64,000 nt of DNA, taken from assembly GCA_950295325.1 (NCBI GenBank), contig OX485806.1, positions 24,800,001 to 24,864,000 of the forward strand, given 5' to 3'. Source of the DNA: Polytrichum commune (Eukaryota > Streptophyta > Polytrichopsida > Polytrichales > Polytrichaceae). Shown here piece by piece: positions 46,190-55,790 of this stretch (positions are counted from its first letter, which is position 1; each line of letters starts with the position of its first letter). The notes beneath the pieces were generated by a model that did no database searches, was not told the DNA's origin, and saw only the letters and a list, made by a program, of their open reading frames with translations. A program made the translations under genes and the position numbers.

Positions 46190-47932
46190 ATGGCCTTGTC
46201 GAAAGCCTTCGAAGTGGACGAAGACGTCATGGAGGTAGACTCTCCCTCTCAGAGTCTGAAAAAACTCCTAGCTGATAAGGCTAAGAACCAGCCCAAAGGA
46301 GCCGCAAGCGGGAAGAGGACCAGAGATCGTGTCGGGACATCCCCCTCCTCAACTTCCCAGCAGAGACAGTCGCCCCGAACAACAGCTCAAGGGCCGGAAC
46401 TCATCTCCAAACAGAAGCTCAAACTTTGGCTTGGGTTCGAGGCTATGGAAAAGCTTGCAGCAGAGCAAGGACTAGACGAGCTGTTCACTGACGAAACCAT
46501 CGCTGATAGAGTCACCAGAGGCATCCCCCGCAAAGAAGCAGAAGAACTAGAAAACGTAAGCATTTCCTACCCCAGAGTGCCGCAGATACTTTATCCCGGT
46601 GAGAGAAATGATGGACCCCCTGGGCAGCACCTTAACCTTACTCAACTCCCATCTGAGATTGAAACTGACCCTATCTCTTGCATGTCTTTGGACTTCCAAA
46701 TTGCCATTCATTTTCAGCTCCCTAACAACCCCCTCTTCCATAATCATGTAAAGGAGCTTGTTAAGAAAAGATTGAATACTATGCAAATTCCATTAGGCAC
46801 CAACCTTATTGAACCCATTTCAGTTTTATGCATGAGTATTAAGAGGGGTGGGGAAAAGGGAGTATGGGCTGGAATAGTCAAACTTCACCTCCTTCATCCC
46901 GAAACTGATGGAGTTGCCCTACTCACAGGCCTTAGACCCTTCATTCTCCACCTTGAGCCCCACTCAAATATTGGAAGCCTTGGTAAGGTGTGTAAATCAT
47001 ATCACTCAATTGCTCGAAACAACAACCTCTCCATCAAAATCTCTAATGACACATTGATTGGAGTGTCATCCCATGCCCTCTTTCTTGATATACTAGAAAG
47101 TAGTTTTAGAAGAGGCCATGATTTTGAGATAGTAGAGGTGCAAAAGAGCACCCCTAATAACCATGCTTACATTGTTGCTCCCTCCCCCCACCAAGCCAAG
47201 AAAATCCAAACCCTCCAAGTATCAACACATCAACTAATCCTTGAAGGCCAAGTGAAGAAAGGCCCCTCTCTCACCTTAGAGCAAAAGGTAAAGAAAGAAG
47301 CTCTTACCCTCACCTTCTACAACCTCCCCATCTTGATGAATATTGATGATACTTCTCTTGAAATTTGCAAAATTTTGGGAACCAAAAATGTTGTATCTAT
47401 TTGGTTCCACAAACAAGATGGCTTGAGACATAATGGAAGTGCAAATGTGGAATGCCTTAACCCCATTGTGTATAGGAAATTCGTAGGGAAAGAAGCAAAA
47501 ATCGGAGCTTACCATGTGGAAATTACCCCACACCGTCGAAGTCTTGAAGGTAATGAAAAACCCTCCAAAGAATTACTGGTCAAATTTGGTTTTGAAGATA
47601 CTAACATTTGTTTGGTAAACACAATTGAAGCAATCCAAAACCAAAGCCAAGGGGAAGCAAGTGCAACAAAGGGAGATGTTTTTATCATCATGAAGGAGGC
47701 AATTGAAGAAGGTAACAAAAAACTCAAAACCGAATTACACAAAGACATGAAGGATTTGAAAGATGATATAGTAAAAGAGGCCCACATCTACGCGGATGAA
47801 ATCAATGATAAATTGAAAAAGCAAATGAGGGACATCCAAAGCACTTTGACCTTGGCACTTACAGGAATGCAACAAATTACTGGCTTGGTAAGCCCGAACC
47901 TTATGCTAAACGACCAGCCAAATGTGGATTGA
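46190..47932 (+). CDS. LINE ORF1 protein (RRM-like, coiled coil)
   Basis: A 580-aa uninterrupted frame. ORF1 proteins bind the element RNA and help form the ribonucleoprotein. The N-terminus (about 1-75) is charged and disordered, rich in Lys, Ser and Pro. Residues ~208-260 carry an RRM-like strand-helix pattern (EPISVLCMSI, WAGIVKLHLL). Residues 372-455 look like a clearer RRM: LTLTFYNLP as the first strand, SIWFHKQDGLRHNGSANVEC as the RNP-like strand, and IGAYHVEITPHRR as the last. Residues ~500-555 are Lys/Glu-rich with heptad spacing, a likely coiled coil for oligomerisation. No CCHC knuckle is present. The ATG chosen is the first in a long open frame, 785 bp into the element. The TGA is overlapped by the leader frame that follows. 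That ORF1 is intact while ORF2 is broken is unusual. Confidence 0.8.
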   Translation: MALSKAFEVDEDVMEVDSPSQSLKKLLADKAKNQPKGAASGKRTRDRVGTSPSSTSQQRQSPRTTAQGPELISKQKLKLWLGFEAMEKLAAEQGLDELFTDETIADRVTRGIPRKEAEELENVSISYPRVPQILYPGERNDGPPGQHLNLTQLPSEIETDPISCMSLDFQIAIHFQLPNNPLFHNHVKELVKKRLNTMQIPLGTNLIEPISVLCMSIKRGGEKGVWAGIVKLHLLHPETDGVALLTGLRPFILHLEPHSNIGSLGKVCKSYHSIARNNNLSIKISNDTLIGVSSHALFLDILESSFRRGHDFEIVEVQKSTPNNHAYIVAPSPHQAKKIQTLQVSTHQLILEGQVKKGPSLTLEQKVKKEALTLTFYNLPILMNIDDTSLEICKILGTKNVVSIWFHKQDGLRHNGSANVECLNPIVYRKFVGKEAKIGAYHVEITPHRRSLEGNEKPSKELLVKFGFEDTNICLVNTIEAIQNQSQGEASATKGDVFIIMKEAIEEGNKKLKTELHKDMKDLKDDIVKEAHIYADEINDKLKKQMRDIQSTLTLALTGMQQITGLVSPNLMLNDQPNVD

Positions 47933-49539
47933 CCACAAATCGCCGAGGCAAAAAGTATTTATTGCAATACTCCACTGTATACATACACGTATACAGATAT
48001 AATATTATACACAGAATACATACTAGAATAAATACTAAATACCACAATACTACACATGGTATTCTTCAATGTCCAAAATACTATTTGAAAAACAAATACA
48101 AATTCTGTACCTCATACCTGTACAAACTCCATCAAAAAAAGACCCAACCAAAATACAGTACCCATCCAAAATACAATATCTACTCAAAATACAGTTTCCA
48201 TCCAAAATACAGTTTCCATCCAAAATACAGTTCCCATTCAAAATACAGTACCCATCCAAAATACAATACCCACCCAAAACATAGTACTAACCCAAAATAT
48301 AATACCTACCGGCCTCGCCACATAACTAATTACAAACACCACTTCACAAACAATTGGAAACCTAACTCAATACCAAATCAAATACCTAAAAACTATGCAA
48401 AACCACACCCCTTACCCAAACAACAAGAAAACATAATACCCACCCTACCCAACATTTTCTCTACAACAAAACTTGCACTCATTAAATATCAAAAACTAAA
48501 TAAGAAAAAACCAAAAATACGTCACTTATATGGATACTACTTCACTACATCAAGCACATCAAGTATGTATCAAAAATCTACCCACAAACCAAATTACACT
48601 AATCACCCATACAATAACAACTACCCAAAATACACTTTCCGAACAAAATACAACACCCTCCCAAAATATACCTCTCATCCAAAACACAAAACACAAAGGC
48701 CTCACCCAAAATACAGATATTACCCAAGAAATGAATGCCACCCAAAATACAAAGCATACCCAAAACATAGCTTATATCCAAAACAAAGACCACATCCAAA
48801 ACTCAAACTCCATCATAAACACCCCCCCCATCCAAACCTTAACCTCCATCCAAAAATTTGCTTCCAAGCAAAACTCTACTTCCACTCAAAATATAAGATT
48901 CATCAAATAAACAAAATGGCCTCGGCCTACCAACCTCGCCACAAAACAAAGTACCGATATAACTCCACAAGCAAGAGGAAGCCTCACATAACACACACCC
49001 TACCCAACCATTCTACCACAACTAAAAACGAACACATAAAATACCAAAAAACAAACAAAAAGCCACAAATAATCAACTCCCACCCAAACCTCAAACCCTA
49101 TCCAACACTCCACTGCAAAGTAAAACTCAACTTTCACTCAGAACACAAAATCTGCCCCAAAAACCAACCAACCTCAGCCTACCAGCCTCACCACAAAACT
49201 ATTAATAAATACCACCCCACAAACAAATGGAAACCTAACAAAACAACAAACCACACACCTAAAGACAACACATACACACACTTTTCATCCATACATTTAG
49301 GAAACATAATAGCCAATCCCTCTACCGTACCCAAACTCGTACCCATAAAACACCAAAAAGCAAATAAAAATAAATCAAAAACACTCAACCCATACCCATA
49401 CCAAAACCTCAAACCACACCCAAAACTTTGCCTCACAGCACAACCTCACTTCCACACAAAACACAAAATTTCACCCAAAAGCAAATGGCCTCGGCCTACC
49501 GGCCTCGCCATAAAACTAATAACAAATACCACTTCATAA
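47929..49539 (+). CDS. Repeat-expanded leader frame between ORF1 and the 2A motif
   Basis: A 536-codon open frame overlapping the ORF1 stop (ATTGA) and opening with TTG, not ATG, so its start is unproven. Reinitiation or a frameshift would be needed. It is Lys/His/Pro/Tyr/Asn-rich. Two tracts are built from a 15-bp unit giving (T/S)HPKY repeats (48150-48300 and 48610-48900). Four diverged copies of a larger module begin near 48306, 48916, 49175 and 49485, each starting AYxPRHKT-like and running through NKWKPN and KYxKxNKKKPKI. The last copy, in another frame, leads directly into the 2A motif. Whether it is translated as one protein is uncertain; the lack of stops over 1.6 kb may partly reflect its composition. 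Confidence 0.45.
   Translation: MTTNRRGKKYLLQYSTVYIHVYRYNIIHRIHTRINTKYHNTTHGILQCPKYYLKNKYKFCTSYLYKLHQKKTQPKYSTHPKYNIYSKYSFHPKYSFHPKYSSHSKYSTHPKYNTHPKHSTNPKYNTYRPRHITNYKHHFTNNWKPNSIPNQIPKNYAKPHPLPKQQENIIPTLPNIFSTTKLALIKYQKLNKKKPKIRHLYGYYFTTSSTSSMYQKSTHKPNYTNHPYNNNYPKYTFRTKYNTLPKYTSHPKHKTQRPHPKYRYYPRNECHPKYKAYPKHSLYPKQRPHPKLKLHHKHPPHPNLNLHPKICFQAKLYFHSKYKIHQINKMASAYQPRHKTKYRYNSTSKRKPHITHTLPNHSTTTKNEHIKYQKTNKKPQIINSHPNLKPYPTLHCKVKLNFHSEHKICPKNQPTSAYQPHHKTINKYHPTNKWKPNKTTNHTPKDNTYTHFSSIHLGNIIANPSTVPKLVPIKHQKANKNKSKTLNPYPYQNLKPHPKLCLTAQPHFHTKHKISPKSKWPRPTGLAIKLITNTTS
48150..48905 (+). repeat. 15-bp minisatellite tracts in the LINE leader
   Basis: CATCCAAAATACAGT-like units repeat about ten times at 48150-48300. 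A more diverged tract, with units such as CCCAAAATACA, lies at 48605-48905, separated by one copy of the larger leader module. The period of 15 keeps all three frames open for long stretches, so several overlapping frames appear coding. Confidence 0.8.
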
Positions 49540-50495
49540 ACAAATGGAAACCTAATGCAATAACAAATCACATAACTAAAGACAACACACATACACACTT
49601 CTTACCCAAACAATTAGAAAACATAACACCCGCCCTACCCAACCTCTTTACCACAGCCAAATTCATAACAATAAAATACGAAAAAACAAATAAGAAAAAA
49701 CCAAAAATACTTCACTTCCGTGGATACTACTTCATCAACAAGTTAACTCTACTACAATGTGGAGACATAGAACCCAACCCCGGACCAATGCCTAATGTTC
49801 TCCGGACACACCCCGCTACACACAAAAAGCGAGCTAAACTATATTTCATCCCAAACACAATAAAATTACAACCCGAATACCAACACATAGCAAACACATT
49901 TGCCCCCATATTCAAGCACACACACCCCCTACACCACCACACAATCACTACATACCCACACCTACACCAATACATCATAACACAAAGTCATTCCCCGCTA
50001 ACCCATATGTTATATGCTCTTACCATTACTATACACCCCTCAATAAACACATGCAACAATATACTAGCCCAACCCCATATTTATCACTTTAACAACATAT
50101 GGACAAACACATTACTCATCAGACTAGCCAACCTTTCCAACCCCCCCGAGCGACACATTCTAACACCACACCCATACACAACATTTACAAACAATAACCA
50201 AGATATAATACACCCCAAAAATTCAATACATAAAGAATTATATAAATTTATCCACAACCAAGAGATCACGCTTACACCCACCACTCTTCAAAGCAAATTC
50301 CCTTTTATCCCAAATCAATTAATAACTGAATCACTCCGTTGCCTAGAAAATATTAACGAATACTCACACCCGCCCCCACCCCCAGTCACCCCCACACCAG
50401 AGCCTAGAACCAACACTAACACCAATCACGAAACAAATATAATAACTTGGAATGCCTCCTCACTCAACACCGCACTACCAAAACCTAATCAATAA
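49428..50495 (+). pseudogene. LINE ORF2 segment 1: leader module, 2A motif, start of endonuclease
   Basis: This frame begins inside the fourth leader module and carries LTLLQCGDIEPNPGP at residues 106-120, matching the 2A consensus D-(V/I)-E-x-N-P-G-P with its upstream Leu-rich stretch. A Thr/Pro/His-rich linker of about 200 residues follows, and then the first endonuclease strand IITWNASSL, whose Asn belongs to the APE active site. A frameshift near 50480 moves the endonuclease to the next frame, and this frame stops at 50495. A 2A site here would release the leader from the enzyme part of ORF2 during translation, as shown for some trypanosome and sea urchin LINEs. Confidence 0.8.
49740..49787 (+). 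other. 2A-like ribosome-skipping motif
   Basis: Codes for K-LTLLQCGDIEPNPGP. All consensus residues of the D-x-E-x-N-P-G-P core are present, with Gly just before the Asp and a hydrophobic run upstream. In characterised 2A peptides the ribosome skips the bond between the final Gly and Pro. The break would come after residue 119 of this frame, upstream of the endonuclease. Confidence 0.85.
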
Positions 50496-51084
50496 CTCTC
50501 TAAACAATACAACACTCATACATATCCAAGAAACCAAACTTACAGCAAACAAATCCACAAAATACATACAGAACCTATTCCCTGAGTTCAAACTCATTTT
50601 TAACAACACACATGCTCTCACAAGATGCATACAACAAAGATTGCCCTACACCCCTGGAAGAGGCGGCCTACTTACACTTATCCATAACAAGTATGCATTC
50701 CCTGGAAATGTCATCAAAATTCCCACGCCAGCAAACATCTCCCCGTATTTACAAATAATCAAAATAAATAACCATCCCTCAATACCATGGCTAATCGTAC
50801 ACATGTATATGCCCACACACTTAGAAAACACAGGCCTTATTCCATTTCTCAAAACCGAAATCACTAACCAAATCACTACAAATCCAAACCACATATACAT
50901 ACTATGTGGTGACTTCAACACAGACATTACACTCCAAGGAAGACATACTAACAACACTTATACCCCTCCCCAAGAAGAGGATCTACAATGGAAACACTTT
51001 ACCACATCTCTCAACCTTGAATACATACCAACTAACACCAGTTTTTCCCGACAAGGGGCTATAATTACACATCAACAAGTCTAA
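50452..51084 (+). pseudogene. LINE ORF2 segment 2: APE-type endonuclease
   Basis: APE-like endonucleases nick the target DNA to prime reverse transcription. In order this frame shows LIHIQETKLT (catalytic Glu, 50530), RGGLLTLIHNK, IVHMYMPTHLENTGLIPF and YILCGDFNTDI (Asp/Asn pair, 50911-50919). The preceding frame supplies the first Asn (TWN, 50451). The following frame supplies LNSDHYPVTL, with the Asp/His pair (51162-51167). Thus all catalytic positions exist but are spread over three frames by changes near 50480 and 51070. The open frame ends at 51084. Confidence 0.85.
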
Positions 51085-52052
51085 TAGACGGTTTCTACAT
51101 CCAATCTCCAGACAATAGCAAATTTACTTCCACTACAAACACAACCATGAACCTAAACTCAGACCACTACCCAGTCACCTTACACATCCCACACAACACA
51201 CTTATAGCCAGACCCCCACCCCCCACAAACATACCACCAAATAGAATACTAAATCCGATACCACCAGAAAACATAGAAAAATTTAACATAACATTCTTCG
51301 AAGAAAACTCTACACAACTAAAAGAACTTACCACACTACTAGAAAATCATCAATACTTAACCCCTGATCAATGGCAAGAAGCCTGCACTTCATTAGATAA
51401 CATTATTAACAAAATTTCAGAAACTATTGAAAAAACCTGTAAAGCCGCCCCACTACCCAACCTCACGTACAGAACATCACAACAAGGAGGGTTTCTACCA
51501 CAAAAACTAGCTAAAGAGTGGAAAAAACACCTTACCACATACCACCTCATTAGGAAAACTATATACATTACAGAACACGACCCACACTGGCTAACCCACC
51601 CCATCCTAAACGAAATCCGAAACCACCAATATGTAAGTATCCCACACCCACCCACAACAACCACATCTACTAATGAATGGATTAATGTCATAGCTGTCAT
51701 TGCAAAAACTGCCAACAAAGAAGCCAGAAAAATCACCACCAAATACACTAAAGACTGTATACTAAAAGCTGTATCAAAATACCGTCAGATGTATGAAAAG
51801 AGTCCCAAAAAAATAAACAGAAAAGTCTTCAAAAACTCCGAAACCTCACTTCTGGACTCCATCATGGACAGACACAACAATACACTAACTAACCCTAAAG
51901 ACATCGCATCAGAAATATACACACAACAATCCATTAGTAACCGCCCAACAGTCCCCACATGCCACATGCCACTACCAAAATACCCACCCACCACATTGCA
52001 CATGCGGAGTAAGGCAATATCCATGGCACGACTTAGACGGATACATAATTGA
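51085..52052 (+). pseudogene. LINE ORF2 segment 3: endonuclease end and EN-RT connector
   Basis: After the SDH block the frame has a Pro-rich linker (ARPPPPTNIPPNRI) and a helical connector including WKKHLTTYHLIRKTIYIT and ILKAVSKYRQMYEKSPKK. The same connector is recognisable in LINE A (6119-6334), confirming it is coding. A further frameshift near 51990 moves the continuation (QYPWHDLDGYIIDKRGEP) to the next frame. This frame stops at 52052. Confidence 0.8.
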
Positions 52053-53658
52053 CAAACGAGGAGAACCCCAAACTCCCCTACATACATACTTTGACCAAGA
52101 AACCTACGACTTTTGTCTCAAAAATCTAGGAAATAACAAAGCCCCAGGCCCTGATAAAATTCCCAATTCAATTCTAAAAAATATGCCCCCACGTTTCCAC
52201 AAACTACTCTTCCTATTCTTTAAACAATGCTACAAACAAAAACAAATTCCCGCATCATGGAAAACTAGCCTAACAGTTTTATTATACAAAAAATGAAATC
52301 CATCAAATCTTACAAACCACAGGCCTATTGCACTAGCTAACACCATATATAAACTTTATACAAGCACATTAACTTCTATACTATCCGCATACGGTGAAAG
52401 ACACCAAATACTACATGATAGTCAAGAAGAATTCAGAGCAGAAAGAAGTACCTCTAGACAAATTCAATTACTTATCGCAGCACTAGAAGACGCAAGATTC
52501 ACGAATCAAGACATATACATACTCTATATCGACTTCAAAAATGCCTTCGGCTCCATTGACCATGCCAAACTCTTAGCCATAATGAAAGATCTAGGATATC
52601 CCACTGACTCCATACACCTCATAGGAAACATATACGCACAATCCTCCACCATATATATCGGGGAACACTTCGACAAAACCTTACCGATCCCCATCCAAAG
52701 AGGTACAATACAGGGAGACACTCTCAGCCCATACTTATTTATAATATTTTTAGAACCCCTCCTTAGATGGTTACAACAAGGGGACAATGGATATACTTTT
52801 GGTACATCCAAAACCAAAATCTCATCAGCAGCATATACAGATGACCTAGCGGCAATTGCCAACAAACTAGAATCACTACAAACACAACTAAATAAATTAG
52901 ACAAATTCTGTGAATGGGCAGGAATGGATCTCGGAATACCCAAGTGTGCAGTGACTGGATGTCCAAACAAATCCAAACTGAATCCCATAACTTTCAAAGC
53001 CCTAATCCAAGCCACTAACATAAATTATCGAAACCAACCTATACCAACCCTACATCAACACGAACCATACACCTATCTAGGAATAAACCTTGCACCCTCA
53101 CTCAAATGGAAAACACAAATAAATACCACTATAGCTAAAGTAATCAAACAATGTCAAGCTCTCATTATATGCCCAGCAACTATGAAACAAAAAATCAATA
53201 TGGCAGATACAGTCATACGTGCTGGAATAGCATACAGCTTCTACGCAGTACCATATTCCATACCGGCTATCAAAAAACTTGACAAAAGAATTATAGCACT
53301 CCATAAAACGATATGCGGAATACCCAAATGTACATCTAACATTGCTACACAACTCCCGCATAACCTATTCGGCATCGAAGCATTCTCACTACAAAATGCC
53401 TATTTAAGATGTATAGGAGAACAACTACAAAATGCCCTAAATGATAAAGGAAGAATTGGCAAAATCTATGCCGGCCTAATACAACACATACTTGCCAAAT
53501 ATGGAGGATCTAAGGATTTAACCCGCATTAAATACCACCACTGTGTCAGATCACCTATCACTAGAACACTATTCTTGCTCAAGCATAAAGCCGGAGTCCA
53601 CCTAAAAAGTACTATAAACAACTTCCTACTAAATCCATCCTCACTCGAAATTGCGTAG
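52053..53658 (+). pseudogene. LINE ORF2 segment 4: reverse transcriptase
   Basis: Synthesises cDNA from element RNA at the nicked target. Blocks in order: NKAPGPDKIPNSIL (motif 1); SLTVLLYKK, an in-frame TGA at 52294-52296, then NHRPIALANTIYKLYTS (motif 2); YIDFKNAFGSIDH with the catalytic Asp at 52531 (motif A); QGDTLSPYLF (motif B); AYTDDLAAIA with YTDD at 52834-52845 (motif C); MDLGIPKCAVTG (D); and TYLGINLAPSLKWK (E). The thumb follows. LINE A has a sense codon at the TGA. The frame ends at TAG 53656, beyond which similar coding continues. All catalytic Asp residues are present, so damage is limited to the stop and flanking frame changes. Confidence 0.9.
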
Positions 53659-54276
53659 ACTCAAGAAGCACAAGAACTACACGGCCTAAGCCCAAACACT
53701 TCACTTAAATTACTACACAAATTGCTAGAACATAATATAATAAAACTAGACCAAATAACCATGCCTAATGGCACCACTCTAATGAACTCAGACGAATTTA
53801 AAATCTACCATTCCAACCCTTCTAAAGTCATCAAAAGTGCACTAAACATTGCTAACCAACTATTTTGTCACCCACCCTGTGACCAGGAATGCCCCCTAAC
53901 ATGTCAACACCACCATCCACCACGATCCCTCAAAACCAAATACACAATAAGACACCAAAACATCCTACCTCATTTACCGACTCCCCCTATACACCCTCCA
54001 AACCCTTCCATCCCCCATCTACCCCCTCCTTCCAACAACATGATTAAAAACCCCCGACAATTTCCCATACACAAAATACTCGATCACAAACAACGACAAT
54101 CCAACGACCCTAACGGAATAAAAAGAACAGTCACATCATACTTATGCCAATGGACTACAACAAATAACAATACATATAATAAATGGCAAACCCAAAGAGA
54201 CTTATATCCCTATTGTGATGCCAATACAAACAACCACAACACCGACCTACTCTCCCAATACTACACAGGAAAATAA
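53659..54276 (+). pseudogene. LINE ORF2 segment 5: Cys/His-rich spacer
   Basis: Continues in the same frame after the TAG at 53656: LLHKLLEHNIIKLDQI and a segment FCHPPCDQECPLTCQHHH with four Cys and several His in a compact cluster, a possible zinc-binding module. A Pro/His-rich stretch and YLCQWTTTNNNTYNKW follow. It ends at TAA 54274-54276, and coding-like sequence continues beyond. I do not recognise a named domain. It separates the polymerase from the methyltransferase-like part. Confidence 0.65.
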
Positions 54277-55348
54277 CACAAACATTTCCTAAACATTATT
54301 AATGCCTACTTCTCCATAGAACAACAAAGAGACACAAGACACGTCACACCTACCACAATTATTCCACTGGCACACATTTCTATTAATGAATGCAATCCAG
54401 AAAATGACATCGAAACAAATTCTGACACTATCCAAATACAATTTGACGTCGCTCACATATACGAAGATAGTGGCCGACACCTCATCACCATCCCAAAAAC
54501 TAGATTAATATGGTTATGGCAACAATATCAACAAACAGAACATTCCACTCACAGACTAGAACCACCTACCCAATCATTCGAAACTGAAATTGTATGGCTA
54601 TACCAAAGATACAAATACCGCATTCCGAAAAATGACCCACTCAAACGAGCCCAATACACAATTCCAATCCCAATATTAGATCTCTTAATAACCACATTTA
54701 ATATCAACCACTCATATTTTTCATCTCCAGTTACATGCCCCACACAATTCACCCAATTCTACTCACCATTCGCACGAGACATAATATTTGGATCCCTCGG
54801 GAAAGCATTTGACCATAAATGGCAAGGAATTGGCTACGCCCACCCCCACAACGCAACGGAATTACAACAAGCTATCCACTGGGCTCGCCTGACAGCCAAA
54901 AACGACCCATATACAATCACTATACTCATATCACCGGATACTGATTGGTACAAAAACTTCAACCCATACATAGGTCCATTCCAAGACACGCACGTTATCG
55001 CCCACTTTGCCGCCGATACGATCACATATGAGGAACCCACAATACCCCCAGAACTCAATACTACAAGGAAAGAACCATCTACTATACAAATATTCTGCAT
55101 CCACCATCAAACCAACAACATTGGTACTTACGAACAAATGAAGCAACTCAAGGACCTAGCAAATAATCTCCAAATAACACAAAGTCACACCCAAATTGCA
55201 CCACCCACCCCTTCAAATACCACTGTTAACCCCAGTAAAAAATGGTCTAAATTAAACTACCCACAAATAGTCGCACATAAACACCACACTTGCCCCACAA
55301 CTCCCAAATTACCAGACAAATCTACCTCTAAAATTCCACCCACAATTT
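54277..55348 (+). pseudogene. LINE ORF2 segment 6: Dam-like methyltransferase domain (candidate)
   Basis: One open frame of ~357 codons with no obvious start. After a helical part (LIWLWQQYQQTEH, IVWLYQRYKYRIP) comes a compact domain at about 54700-55060: FYSPFARDIIFGS, KWQGIGYAHPHN, AIHWARLTA, TITILISPDTDWYKN and HVIAHFAADTITYEEP. Order and spacing resemble Dam-like N6-adenine methyltransferase domains of DIRS retrotransposons and phages: DxFAS; WxG; NPPW/NPPY; a helix; and an LLxPxxxxWY strand. LINE B keeps the same blocks, with AHPPY at the catalytic position, while this copy has AHPHN, so activity here is doubtful. A classical FxGxG S-adenosylmethionine motif is not evident. The functional reading is inference; that the domain exists and is conserved is seen directly. 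TAG at 55348 ends the frame as RNase H begins in another. Confidence 0.5.
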
Positions 55349-55790
55349 AGCTACTACACTGACGGTTCCTTTATAAAACCCAAAGAAATTGCCCCTGGAG
55401 TATGGAGAAGAGAAAGAGCTGGATATGGTATTTATAGCCCCAAAGGTTTAAATATTACCAAAAGACTACATGGACATCAAAACATATTACGCGTAGAAAT
55501 GATAGCTATACACAAAACACTAAGAATAATCAATACACAATATCCTAACGAACCCGCATTCATATTCACAGACAGTCTAAATGTATTATACCTACTCAAC
55601 ACACAAATTAAACACCCCACCCTTCATAATAGCCACCCAGACCAAACCACACTTGCCTCCATGGTACAAATACTTCAACACCGGACACAACCAATCACAT
55701 TACACAAAGTTAGAGCACACGTCAACATTGACGGCAACGAAAAAGCCGATAAACTAGCAAAAGAAGGATTAGAATTAGAACACAGAGTTG
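55346..55790 (+). pseudogene. LINE ORF2 segment 7: RNase HI domain
   Basis: Degrades the RNA strand of the RNA-DNA hybrid. In one frame: SYYTDGSFIKP (first Asp, 55361), ILRVEMIAIHKTL (Glu, 55496), FIFTDSLNVLYLL (Asp, 55571) and KVRAHVNIDGNEKADKLAKEG (His loop and last Asp, 55748). The DEDD tetrad and the His are complete and spacing is normal, so the domain itself looks intact. It is cut off from the upstream frame by a frameshift near 55345. The first ATG in this frame is at 55499, inside the domain, so it is not an independent gene. Confidence 0.9.

Noticed and set aside
48150-48905. Short regularly spaced repeats resembling a CRISPR array
   Set aside because: The 15-bp units are contiguous with no unique spacers, lie in a eukaryotic retroelement and have no cas genes nearby.
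49428-49787. Reading the 2A motif as evidence of an integrated picorna-like virus
   Set aside because: The motif is followed by LINE-type APE endonuclease, RT and RNase H. No capsid, helicase or RNA-dependent RNA polymerase sequence is present.
52294-52296. Programmed stop-codon readthrough at the in-frame TGA
   Set aside because: LINE A has a sense codon here, and several other stops and frameshifts in ORF2 point to plain decay or sequence error.
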